From the NCBI GenBank assembly GCA_015488125.1, contig WFOJ01000178.1:1-19369 (forward strand): a stretch of DNA of 19,369 bases. Direction: 5' to 3'. A program made the position numbers and the translations under genes. Numbering within the stretch: position 1 is the stretch's first letter; each line of letters begins with the position of its first letter. A model generated the notes under the pieces. The model had not been told where the DNA came from. It made no database searches and worked only from the letters and a program-made list of their open reading frames with translations. This DNA is from Mariprofundaceae bacterium (GTDB lineage: Bacteria; Pseudomonadota; Zetaproteobacteria; Mariprofundales; Mariprofundaceae). Below, piece after piece: positions 8,048 to 13,716 of the stretch.

Positions 8048-8161
8048 CTTGTTCAGGGCGTTCTGCGAATGAGATTTTGACGCAATTGCCCTGAAAGGCT
8101 TGCGTTTGTGACGGCGGTTTCTATGATTCGCCGTCCGCTTGGGCAGGTTGCCCTGAACAAG
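8048..8161. repeat. 12-bp perfect inverted repeat with nested hairpins upstream of tRNA-Ser
   Basis: CTTGTTCAGGGC (8048-8059) is perfectly complementary in inverted orientation to GCCCTGAACAAG (8150-8161). The core TTGCCCTGAA also recurs directly at 8086-8095 and 8148-8157. Nested inside are GACGGCG (8110-8116) facing CGCCGTC (8129-8135), and GGGCA-GGT-TGCCC (8141-8153) just before the tRNA. There is no T-run, so it does not look like an intrinsic terminator of the upstream gene. It may be a folded tRNA leader or a remnant of a small repeat element. Confidence 0.55.
8100..8127 (+). promoter_or_regulatory. Candidate promoter for tRNA-Ser
   Basis: TATGAT (8122-8127) is a good -10 hexamer with a weak -35 TTGCGT (8100-8105) 16 nt upstream. 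A G+C-rich discriminator (TCGCCGTCC) follows, as is usual for stringently controlled stable-RNA promoters. Transcription would begin near 8134, about 35 nt before the mature tRNA. The -10 sits in the loop of the GACGGCG/CGCCGTC inverted repeat. Confidence 0.35.
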
Positions 8162-8168
8162 CGGTATC

Positions 8169-8258
8169 GGAGAGATGTCTGAGTGGTTGAAGGAGCACGC
8201 CTGGAAAGTGTGTGTATCTTAACGGGTACCGAGGGTTCGAATCCCTCTCTCTCCGCCA
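8169..8258 (+). tRNA. tRNA-Ser (anticodon GGA)
   Basis: A 90-nt class II tRNA folds cleanly. The acceptor stem is GGAGAGA (8169-8175) with TCTCTCC (8248-8254), the discriminator is G8255 and CCA (8256-8258) is encoded. The anticodon stem CACGC/GTGTG encloses the loop CTGGAAA with anticodon GGA, reading UCC and UCU. A long variable arm, typical of serine tRNAs, precedes the T arm GAGGG-TTCGAAT-CCCTC (8231-8247). It decodes serine codons in all translation. A near-copy of its 3' end follows 178 nt downstream. Confidence 0.97.
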
Positions 8259-8262
8259 GTTA
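8240..8262 (+). repeat. 23-bp direct repeat, copy 1 (tRNA-Ser 3' end)
   Basis: This copy covers the 3' side of the T loop and T stem, the 3' acceptor strand, the discriminator, CCA and the following GTTA. It is identical over 23 nt to 8418-8440. The period is exactly 178 nt. Confidence 0.95.
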
Positions 8263-8310
8263 TAAGTGGTACGAGCCGTGTGGTACATGGCCCGTGCTTG
8301 AACAGTGAGT

Positions 8311-8436
8311 GGAGAGAGGGTGAGAAGCCTCGATGGGGTTCGACGGGTTTGCGCAGCAAATCCGAACGTCGGCGCCAAGCGACGGCGGCCCGCAGGGTGA
8401 GGGGCGCAGCCCCGAGTAATCCCTCTCTCTCCGCCA
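8311..8436 (+). ncRNA. Putative tRNA-like / tRNA-tail repeat RNA element downstream of tRNA-Ser
   Basis: GGAGAGAGGG (8311-8320) imitates the 5' acceptor strand of the preceding tRNA. It can form ten consecutive pairs (one G-U) with 8423-8432 of the duplicated tRNA tail, which then ends in G-CCA (8433-8436). Enclosed are a 9-bp hairpin CGGGTTTGC-GCA-GCAAATCCG (8344-8364, one G-U pair), CGTCG...CGACG (8367-8384), CCC-GCA-GGG (8389-8397) and GGGGC-GCA-GCCCC (8401-8413). Three of the four loops are GCA. A GGTTCGA heptamer reminiscent of a T loop is at 8337-8343. No anticodon arm is recognisable, so it is not a normal tRNA. Known precedent: the E. coli tyrT locus has about 178-bp tandem repeats each carrying a tRNA 3'-end copy (rtT RNA). 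Whether this is a processed RNA is inference. Confidence 0.45.
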
Positions 8437-8440
8437 GTTA
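8418..8440 (+). repeat. 23-bp direct repeat, copy 2 (duplicated tRNA-Ser 3' end)
   Basis: This is an exact copy of 8240-8262, including the CCA at 8434-8436 and the following GTTA. It has no complete tRNA body upstream. It could be an attachment-site-like duplication, but the 155-nt core between copies holds no gene. A tRNA-tail repeat is therefore the better description. Confidence 0.95.
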
Positions 8441-8447
8441 AGCAGAA

Positions 8448-8483
8448 GTCCCATAGGTCTTATAAGTCCCATAAGTCCTATAG
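8448..8483 (+). repeat. Four tandem 9-nt units, consensus GTCCYATAR
   Basis: The units are GTCCCATAG, GTCTTATAA, GTCCCATAA and GTCCTATAG at 8448, 8457, 8466 and 8475, without spacers. A fifth unit does not follow (8484 onward diverges). The tract lies between the tRNA-tail copy and the SRP RNA gene. No function is evident. Confidence 0.85.
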
Positions 8484-8504
8484 GCAGATTCTGCTGCAAA
8501 CCAC

Positions 8505-8577
8505 CAGAGGAGAGCCCCTGAATACGCTCCTCTGAACAAGTTATCGCCTGCCTGCGCCCGGCGCACAGGTTGGCGAT
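8505..8577 (+). other. Two inverted repeats upstream of the SRP RNA gene
   Basis: CAGAGGAG (8505-8512) faces CTCCTCTG (8527-8534) across a 14-nt loop. A longer imperfect hairpin runs from ATCGCC (8543-8548) to GGCGAT (8572-8577), with the near-palindrome TGCGCC-C-GGCGCA inside. Neither is followed by a real T-tract. They may be processing or leader structures of the 4.5S precursor; a clear promoter for it is not visible here. Confidence 0.4.
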
Positions 8578-8583
8578 TCCCCT

Positions 8584-8696
8584 TGCCAGCCGGGTTGGGC
8601 TCCGCACGGATGTACCCCGTGAACCCCGTCAGGTCCGGAAGGAAGCAGCGGCAGCGGACGTGCTTCGCGTTGCGGCCTCGTCCGGCCCGGCTGGCA
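8584..8696 (+). ncRNA. ffs: 4.5S RNA, signal recognition particle RNA (bacterial small type)
   Basis: The RNA component of the SRP binds Ffh and targets nascent inner-membrane proteins to FtsY. The invariant domain IV loop sequence CAGGTCCGGAAGGAAGCAGC is at 8630-8649. The ends form an 11-bp closing stem, TGCCAGCCGGG (8584-8594) with CCCGGCTGGCA (8686-8696), giving about 113 nt, the size of the Alu-less proteobacterial RNA. Exact mature ends are estimated from the stem. It lies downstream of tRNA-Ser(GGA), a linkage seen in many bacteria, but the usual neighbour dnaX is not here; purC follows instead. Confidence 0.95.
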
Positions 8697-8747
8697 TCCT
8701 GAATATCGGAGTACTCTCCTGATTCCTGCCAACAAGGGAACCCTTTT

Positions 8748-9461
8748 ATGCACAACGAAATCAAATACGAAGGTAAGGGAAAGGCGCTGTACAGCACCGA
8801 CACACCCGGACAACTGATCCAGAAATTCAAGGATGATACCACCGCCTTTGATGGCAAAAAACATGCTGTTGTTACTGGCAAGGGCGTGTTAAATTGCGCT
8901 ATTTCATCATGGTTTTTTGAGCGATTGCATGAGGCGGGCATTGCCAGTCATTATATTCGCCGCGAGTCCGCTGACTGTATGCGCATCCATGAATTACACA
9001 TGTTGCCGGTGGAAGTCGTGGTACGAAATATGGCTGCTGGCTCGATTTGCCGCCGTCTGGGGCTTGAAGAGGGCCTGAAGCTGGCACGTCCGCTGACCGA
9101 GCTGTTCTACAAATCCGATGCCCTTGGCGATCCAATGATCAATACCGAACATGCAGTGCTGTTTGGCTGGGCAACAGCGGAACAGCTGGATACCATGCGC
9201 GAGCTGGCTCGCCGCATCAATCGCCTGATGTGTGATATATTGCAGGACGCTGGCATCGTACTGGTGGATTTTAAGCTGGAATTCGGGCTGCTTGACGGTA
9301 AAGTCGTGCTCGGTGACGAAATTACCCCCGACGGTTGTCGCCTGTGGGATGCACAAACCGGCCAGAAGCTGGATAAGGATGTGTTCCGCCGCGATCTCGG
9401 TGGCCTTTCCGAGGCTTACCATGAGGTTGCCCACCGTCTCGGGATTGAAGGAGTAGCGTAA
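8748..9461 (+). CDS. purC: Phosphoribosylaminoimidazole-succinocarboxamide synthase (SAICAR synthetase)
   Basis: PurC joins CAIR and aspartate using ATP to give SAICAR in de novo purine synthesis. At 237 residues it has the standard length of the single-domain bacterial enzyme. Recognisable segments are YEGKGKALYSTD near the N-terminus, the IRRESADCMRIHELHMLPVEVVVRNMAAGS block, DFKLEFG, and LGDEITPDGCRLWD near the C-terminus. The ATG at 8748 is preceded by AAGGG (8734-8738). The sequence AAGG-GAAC-CCTT (8734-8745) could form a small hairpin over the ribosome-binding site. The stop overlaps the start of the next gene (TAATG). Confidence 0.97.
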   Translation: MHNEIKYEGKGKALYSTDTPGQLIQKFKDDTTAFDGKKHAVVTGKGVLNCAISSWFFERLHEAGIASHYIRRESADCMRIHELHMLPVEVVVRNMAAGSICRRLGLEEGLKLARPLTELFYKSDALGDPMINTEHAVLFGWATAEQLDTMRELARRINRLMCDILQDAGIVLVDFKLEFGLLDGKVVLGDEITPDGCRLWDAQTGQKLDKDVFRRDLGGLSEAYHEVAHRLGIEGVA

Positions 9462-9988
9462 TGTTAATCATTAAACATCTTGCAGCAGCGGCATTGGCTG
9501 TCGGCATGCTGGCCGTTCCTGCCTGGGCAGGAATTGGCAAAGGCCAGCATGTCAATATTATTTCCTTTCAGCAGGATGATGAATTCAAGGGGACGATGGA
9601 TTACCCGGAAAGTGTGACCGGCAGTTTTGGTGACGTGCTCAAATCGCTGGCAGGCAAGGCGGAACCTTTTTTGATGATACATACGCCGCATATTCACCCC
9701 AAGGATACAGTGAACGCCCAGCTGGATGCGCTGGGCGAGCGCACGGATGGCTCCATGGAAGATGACGGGCTGAATTGTGAGTTTCTGTTTGACGAGGCTG
9801 GTAAGGCATTTACCCTGGGCGGTGTTTGTCATGTGATTTATGCCGGTGAAAAGGACAATACCACAGACAAATTCATCCTCAAACCACAGGCGATTCCATC
9901 CACCGGCAAACATGAAACGCCTGTGTGGAAACGCCTGTTTGTTAACGCTGCCACAGGCACGGCCTTTTACGCCAGTATTGAACGCTGA
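9461..9988 (+). CDS. Secreted protein of unknown function
   Basis: I do not recognise the family. The 175-residue product begins with a clear Sec signal peptide: Lys5, a hydrophobic core and cleavage predicted after AWA at residue 23. The absence of a lipobox Cys argues for a soluble periplasmic or exported protein of about 150 residues. The mature part has two cysteines (106 and 123), which could form a disulfide, a His-containing stretch MIHTPHIHP (72-80) and no further membrane segment. ATG at 9461 shares a base with the purC stop, and GGAG about 8 nt upstream supports it. A strong terminator follows 8 nt after its stop, so purC and this gene form a two-gene unit. Why a secreted protein is coupled to purine synthesis is unclear. 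Confidence 0.8.
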   Translation: MLIIKHLAAAALAVGMLAVPAWAGIGKGQHVNIISFQQDDEFKGTMDYPESVTGSFGDVLKSLAGKAEPFLMIHTPHIHPKDTVNAQLDALGERTDGSMEDDGLNCEFLFDEAGKAFTLGGVCHVIYAGEKDNTTDKFILKPQAIPSTGKHETPVWKRLFVNAATGTAFYASIER

Positions 9989-9996
9989 TTCACCCG

Positions 9997-10023
9997 CCAG
10001 GCAACGGCTGTTGCCTGGTTTTT
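9997..10023 (+). terminator. Strong intrinsic terminator after the purC unit
   Basis: CCAGGCAAC (9997-10005) and GTTGCCTGG (10010-10018) form a perfect 9-bp stem around a GGCT loop, followed by TTTTT (10019-10023). It overlaps the probable 5' end of dusB. Confidence 0.9.
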
Positions 10024-10985
10024 CACTGGGCAGACATCGCATTGATCCGCCGTTGTTACTGGCTCCGATGGCCGGCATTACCGACCGTCCTTTTCGCCGT
10101 ATTTGCCGTCGCTTTGGCATTGGCATGACGGTGACGGAAATGATTGCCTCACGCGCCGTTGAACAAGGGCGGGAACGCACCGAACGCATGGCTGAACTGG
10201 ATGCTGATGAGCACCCGGCAGCCATCCAGATTGCCGGGGCCGAGCCGCGTTTTGTGATGGATGCGGCGCGCTGGGCCGTGGCCCATGGTGCAGATATGGT
10301 TGATATCAATATGGGGTGCCCGGTCAAAAAGGTTTGCAAACAGGTCGCTGGCTCGGCTCTGCTGCGTGATGAACTGGCCGTGGCCCGGATTCTGCGGGCA
10401 GTGGTGCAGGCTGTGGATGTTCCGGTGACACTGAAAATTCGCACCGGCTGGGATGAAAAAAGCAAAAACGTTGCGCGCATTGCACGCATTGCCGAGGAAG
10501 AAGGCATTCGCATGCTGACGGTTCATGGTCGCACGCGATCGCAAATGTTTCATGGTCACGCCAACTGGGAAGATATTGGCCTGGCCAAACAGGCCGTCAG
10601 CATTCCGGTGATTGGCAATGGCGATGTTGTTGATGCCGCCAGTGCGCTGGATCTGCTGCGCCTTAGTGGTTGCGATGGCGTGATGGTTGGCCGCGCTGTG
10701 CAGGGCAATCCCTGGGTGCTGGCTGAAATCTCGGCTGTGCTTCAGGGGCAGCCACAGCCGCCACCGCCAACACGCCAGCAACGCTGGCGGATTGTAGAGG
10801 AGCATATGCAGGCGCTGCATGCTCACCACGGAGAGCGTCGGGCCAGTCAGATGATTCGCAAGCATGTTGCCTGGTACAGCAAGGGACTGCCCGCTTCTGC
10901 CGAATTCCGCGCCGCTTTTAACCGCATTCATGAATGGTCGCAGCAAATGGCTGCGGCGCGGCAGTATTTTGTCGGCATTGACTGA
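10011..10985 (+). CDS. dusB: tRNA-dihydrouridine synthase (DusB/NifR3 family)
   Basis: This is an FMN-dependent TIM-barrel enzyme that reduces specific uridines in tRNA D loops. Family motifs are LLLAPMAGITDRPFRRIC at the N-terminus, AIQIAGAEP, the catalytic-cysteine segment DINMGCPVKKV, TLKIRTGW, TVHGRTRSQMF, IPVIGNGDV and the phosphate-binding DGVMVGRAVQGNPW. The start is uncertain. No ATG fits: the next ATG (10068) would remove the first barrel strand, and an upstream ATG (9840) would overlap the previous gene by about 150 nt. TTG at 10011, with AGG about 9 nt upstream, gives 324 residues, normal for the family, but it lies within the terminator hairpin; CTG 10008 and CTG 10026 are alternatives. 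It is followed by ntrB/ntrC with overlap, the known nifR3-ntrB-ntrC arrangement of Alphaproteobacteria. Confidence 0.93.
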   Translation: MPGFSLGRHRIDPPLLLAPMAGITDRPFRRICRRFGIGMTVTEMIASRAVEQGRERTERMAELDADEHPAAIQIAGAEPRFVMDAARWAVAHGADMVDINMGCPVKKVCKQVAGSALLRDELAVARILRAVVQAVDVPVTLKIRTGWDEKSKNVARIARIAEEEGIRMLTVHGRTRSQMFHGHANWEDIGLAKQAVSIPVIGNGDVVDAASALDLLRLSGCDGVMVGRAVQGNPWVLAEISAVLQGQPQPPPPTRQQRWRIVEEHMQALHAHHGERRASQMIRKHVAWYSKGLPASAEFRAAFNRIHEWSQQMAAARQYFVGID

Positions 10986-11991
10986 TCTGGAGCAGCTTCC
11001 GGTGGCGGCCATCATTGCCGATCGTGATGGCCGTATTCTGCAAGCCAATGATCACGCACAAATGTGTATCGGCAGCTCATTGCGTCGCATTCGCGGGCTT
11101 GCCTTCTGGCAGTTTTTTGCGCCGCAGGAACGCCTGCAAAGCGCGCTGGAGCGCGCCTGCAATGGCGAAACGCTGACGGATCATCATATTTTCAGTCGCC
11201 GGGATCACCATCCCTTTAGCATTCATCTCGGGCCGACAGGCGATGGACACATCAGCCTGCTGCTGATCCCGGAAAAAGATCGTCTGGAAACCGAAGCCTT
11301 CTACCGCCATCAGGAACGCACCGATACCGTGGCCCGCATCGCTCTGGAAATGGCGCACGAGGTCAAAAACCCTTTGACCTCATTGCGCGGCGCGGCACAA
11401 TTATTGCAGGAAACCCTGCATGGAAGGCAGCGCGAATATGCCACCCATATTGTGGAAGATGCCGATCGTATTCGCCAGCGTATCGACAGTTTTCTGCAAC
11501 TTGGCCCACGCGCCAATATTCGCAAGGAAGCGGTTAATATTCATCGCCTGCTGGATGATGTTTGCCGTGCTACCCCGGCGGTCAGGGTGCGACGCATTTA
11601 TGATCCGGCCGTTCCCGAACTGCCCCTGCATGCCAGCAGGATGCGTCAGGCGCTGGAGAATCTCTGGCACAATGCGTTGGAGGCAGGCTCTGACGAAATC
11701 GAATTGCAAACCCGTATTTCCTCGTTGATTCGCCTGCCGGATTATCGTGGCATGGTGCTTGAGCTGCGCTTTAGCAGTAACGGGGAACCTGTATCACCGG
11801 ACATGCGCGAACATCTGTTTGAACCCTTTGTCAGCGGCAAGGCCAGGGGAAGCGGCCTGGGGCTGGCGATTGTGCAACAAGTGGTGCATGAACATCATGG
11901 TCGCGTGATGTTTCGTGCTGACGGCCCGCTGTCCCGCTTTATTTTGCATCTGCCCATGAATCCGAAGGAGACATCTGCATGCGCGTGCTGA
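10930..11991 (+). CDS. ntrB: NtrB/GlnL-like nitrogen-regulation histidine kinase with a degenerate G1 box
   Basis: This is a cytosolic sensor kinase with no membrane segment, partner of the NtrC that follows. From ATG 10930 it has 353 residues. A PAS-like domain (about 20-120, LEQLPVAAIIADRDGRILQAN) precedes the H box ALEMAHEVKNPLTSLRGAAQLL with His143. The N box is ENLWHNALEAG (243-253) and the G2 region is LFEPFVSGKARGSGLGLAI. The usual DNGPG G1 motif is replaced by SNGEP (codons 11776-11790), losing the conserved Asp. Start choice is uncertain: ATG 10930 overlaps dusB by 56 nt without a ribosome-binding site, while TTG 10978 overlaps the dusB stop by only 8 nt. GTG 11002, with GGAG 9 nt upstream, would clip the PAS domain. 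Its stop overlaps ntrC by 13 nt. Confidence 0.88.
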   Translation: MNGRSKWLRRGSILSALTDLEQLPVAAIIADRDGRILQANDHAQMCIGSSLRRIRGLAFWQFFAPQERLQSALERACNGETLTDHHIFSRRDHHPFSIHLGPTGDGHISLLLIPEKDRLETEAFYRHQERTDTVARIALEMAHEVKNPLTSLRGAAQLLQETLHGRQREYATHIVEDADRIRQRIDSFLQLGPRANIRKEAVNIHRLLDDVCRATPAVRVRRIYDPAVPELPLHASRMRQALENLWHNALEAGSDEIELQTRISSLIRLPDYRGMVLELRFSSNGEPVSPDMREHLFEPFVSGKARGSGLGLAIVQQVVHEHHGRVMFRADGPLSRFILHLPMNPKETSACAC

Positions 11992-13388
11992 TTGTTGACG
12001 ATGATGCAGGCATTCGCTGGTTGCTGGCCAGGGTGTTGCAGGAAGAAGGGCATAGCGTGCTGGAAGCGGATACGCTGCAAGCTGGAGTGGCGCAACAGGA
12101 GCAGGCAGAACTGGTATTTCTGGATGTGTTTTTGCCGGATGGCAATGGCATGGAGGCGCTGCACAGCGGCCTGTTTTGCTCACCCGTGATTATTCTGACA
12201 GCGGAAACCACCTTCGATCATGCTGCTGAAGCCTACCAGTACGGGGCCATGGAGTACCTGCCCAAGCCCTTTGATCTGCTCGAAGTACGGCAATTATTGC
12301 AACGGGCGGAGATAGCATCAACAGCCGATCAACCTGCTGCCCAGCCCCTGCCGTCACAGCCGCGTTCACTGATGATTGGGCGAAGCCCGGCCATGCAACA
12401 ACTGTTTCGCACGCTGGGCAAGGTGGCAGCATCTTCGCTTGGCGTGTTGATTCATGGCGAATCGGGCACAGGCAAGGATCTTGTGGCCAGAGAGCTGCAC
12501 GCCCGGAGTCCCCGCGCCAAACAGGCGTTTATTGCGATTAACACTGCCGCGATTCCGGCGGAATTACTGGAGGCTGAACTTTTCGGTCACGACAAGGGGG
12601 CGTTTACCGGTGCCGACAAAGCGCGCGAAGGCCGTTTTGTGCAGGCCGATGGCGGCACGCTGTTTCTTGATGAAATCGGTGATATGCCGCTGGCGCTGCA
12701 AAGCAAGCTGTTGCGCGTACTGGAAAGCGGCCTGATCCAGGCTGTTGGCAGCACCAGGGAAATCAAGGTGGATATTCGTCTGGTCGCTGCCACCCATCAG
12801 GATTTGAGAAAAAAAATCCGCGATGGCACGTTTCGCGAAGATTTATATTATCGACTGAATGTTATTCCGCTAACTGTGCCGCCGCTGCGCGAACGTGAGG
12901 GCGATATTGCCGAGCTGGCCGAGTATTTTCTACAGCAGGCCGTGCGGGAGCATGGCTGTCCGCAGCGCATTCTCCAGCCTGATGCACTGGCGCAACTAAG
13001 CCGTTACCGCTGGCCGGGCAATGTGCGCGAGCTGAAAAATGTGATGCAGCGACTGGCGATTCTCAGTACCGGCCTGACCATCGGCGCCAACGATGTGGTG
13101 CTGGCCACCGGCGCACAGGAAGCGCAGGCAGATGATCACAGCAACAGCTTTGATGACCTTGTTGAACAATGGCTGGAAGACTATTGCAACCGGGTAACAG
13201 ATGCACAGCACTGTGATTTGTATCAGCGCATGAAGGCCTGTTTTGAGCCACCATTATTGCGTTATGTGCTACGTCAGACCCACGGTCATCAGTTACGGGC
13301 TGCCGCCATGTTAGGGATAAACCGCAACACCCTGCGTAAATTACTGCGTCAATATGCGATTGACCCGGCGGACTTTTCCGGACGTTGA
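11979..13388 (+). CDS. ntrC: NtrC-like sigma-54-dependent response regulator
   Basis: This activator of nitrogen-regulated sigma-54 promoters has 469 residues in three domains. The receiver (1-110) has the acidic triplet DDD (7-9), phospho-acceptor D49 in LVFLDVFLPDGNG and K96 in YLPKPFDL. The AAA+ domain (about 132-365) has Walker A GESGTGKD (160-167), the sigma-54-contacting GAFTGA (207-212), Walker B GGTLFLDEIGD, and arginines in REDLYYRLNVIPL and RWPGNVRELKN. The C-terminal Fis-type helix-turn-helix is QLRAAAMLGINRNTLRKLLRQY. The ATG at 11979 has AAGGAGA 8 nt upstream and lies inside the ntrB end, so the pair is coupled. No glnA or other nitrogen gene is in the window. NtrX-type regulators are the alternative, but the pairing with a soluble PAS kinase and dusB favours NtrC. 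Confidence 0.93.
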   Translation: MRVLIVDDDAGIRWLLARVLQEEGHSVLEADTLQAGVAQQEQAELVFLDVFLPDGNGMEALHSGLFCSPVIILTAETTFDHAAEAYQYGAMEYLPKPFDLLEVRQLLQRAEIASTADQPAAQPLPSQPRSLMIGRSPAMQQLFRTLGKVAASSLGVLIHGESGTGKDLVARELHARSPRAKQAFIAINTAAIPAELLEAELFGHDKGAFTGADKAREGRFVQADGGTLFLDEIGDMPLALQSKLLRVLESGLIQAVGSTREIKVDIRLVAATHQDLRKKIRDGTFREDLYYRLNVIPLTVPPLREREGDIAELAEYFLQQAVREHGCPQRILQPDALAQLSRYRWPGNVRELKNVMQRLAILSTGLTIGANDVVLATGAQEAQADDHSNSFDDLVEQWLEDYCNRVTDAQHCDLYQRMKACFEPPLLRYVLRQTHGHQLRAAAMLGINRNTLRKLLRQYAIDPADFSGR

Positions 13389-13716
13389 CCGCTTAAGCTG
13401 TCGGTAAGGCGTCCGGTGGCGGCCGTCCCCACCCACGGGGGGAACCACTTCAATTATCATTACCGGCAGACCATCAGCCGCAGCCGGTTTTTCCGCCATG
13501 GGCGGTGGCATTGAATGACAGCGGTTTTGTTTTTGATCCGGTCAATGGGCGATGTTGCACTGTGGTATGTGTCATGTTCACAACTTGTTCTTGATGTGTC
13601 CCCTGGATGCCAGGAGTTATCGCAACTGTGCTACAGCAAAGTTAATCGTATCGTTTCGTTTACCACTTGGATGAGCCTGCACGATTTTTTCGGTTTCAGC
13701 ATGCGCTATCCCTACA
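13389..13716. other. Convergent intergenic region between ntrC and mutL
   Basis: This stretch of 328 nt lies between two genes whose 3' ends face each other. I see no gene: a plus-strand frame from 13515 runs on into the antisense of mutL and has no ribosome-binding site or recognisable motif. Small hairpins are present, including CCTGG-ATG-CCAGG (13602-13614) and CCGCC-ATG-GGCGG (13494-13506). A weak terminator candidate for ntrC is listed separately. No clear mutL terminator is visible. Confidence 0.6.
13462..13492 (+). terminator. Weak terminator candidate downstream of ntrC
   Basis: ACCGGC (13462-13467) can pair with GCCGGT (13483-13488), followed by TTTTT (13488-13492). The loop is 15 nt, so the structure is modest. 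Confidence 0.35.

Noticed and set aside
8121..8378. Minus-strand open frame across the tRNA containing NWRRERDSNPRYPLRYTHFPG
   Set aside because: It is the antisense translation of tRNA-Ser(GGA), a well-known source of spurious hypothetical proteins; no ribosome-binding site.
8240..8440. attL/attR of an integrated element at tRNA-Ser
   Set aside because: The 155-nt core has no integrase or any gene; the internal pairing with the second tail fits a tRNA-tail repeat better. A heavily deleted island cannot be fully excluded.
8448..8483. CRISPR-like array
   Set aside because: Units are only 9 nt and contiguous with no spacers; no cas genes nearby.
8260..8607. Minus-strand frame with NWRRERDYSGLRPSPCG
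   Set aside because: It is antisense to the duplicated tRNA tail and hairpin element and only reflects the repeat.
9840..10010. N-terminal extension of dusB to the ATG at 9840
   Set aside because: It would overlap the secreted-protein gene out of frame by about 150 nt, and family members begin near the residue encoded at 10011-10026.
10864..10929. ntrB start at ATG 10864
   Set aside because: It would overlap dusB by 122 nt with no ribosome-binding site and adds residues with no family counterpart.
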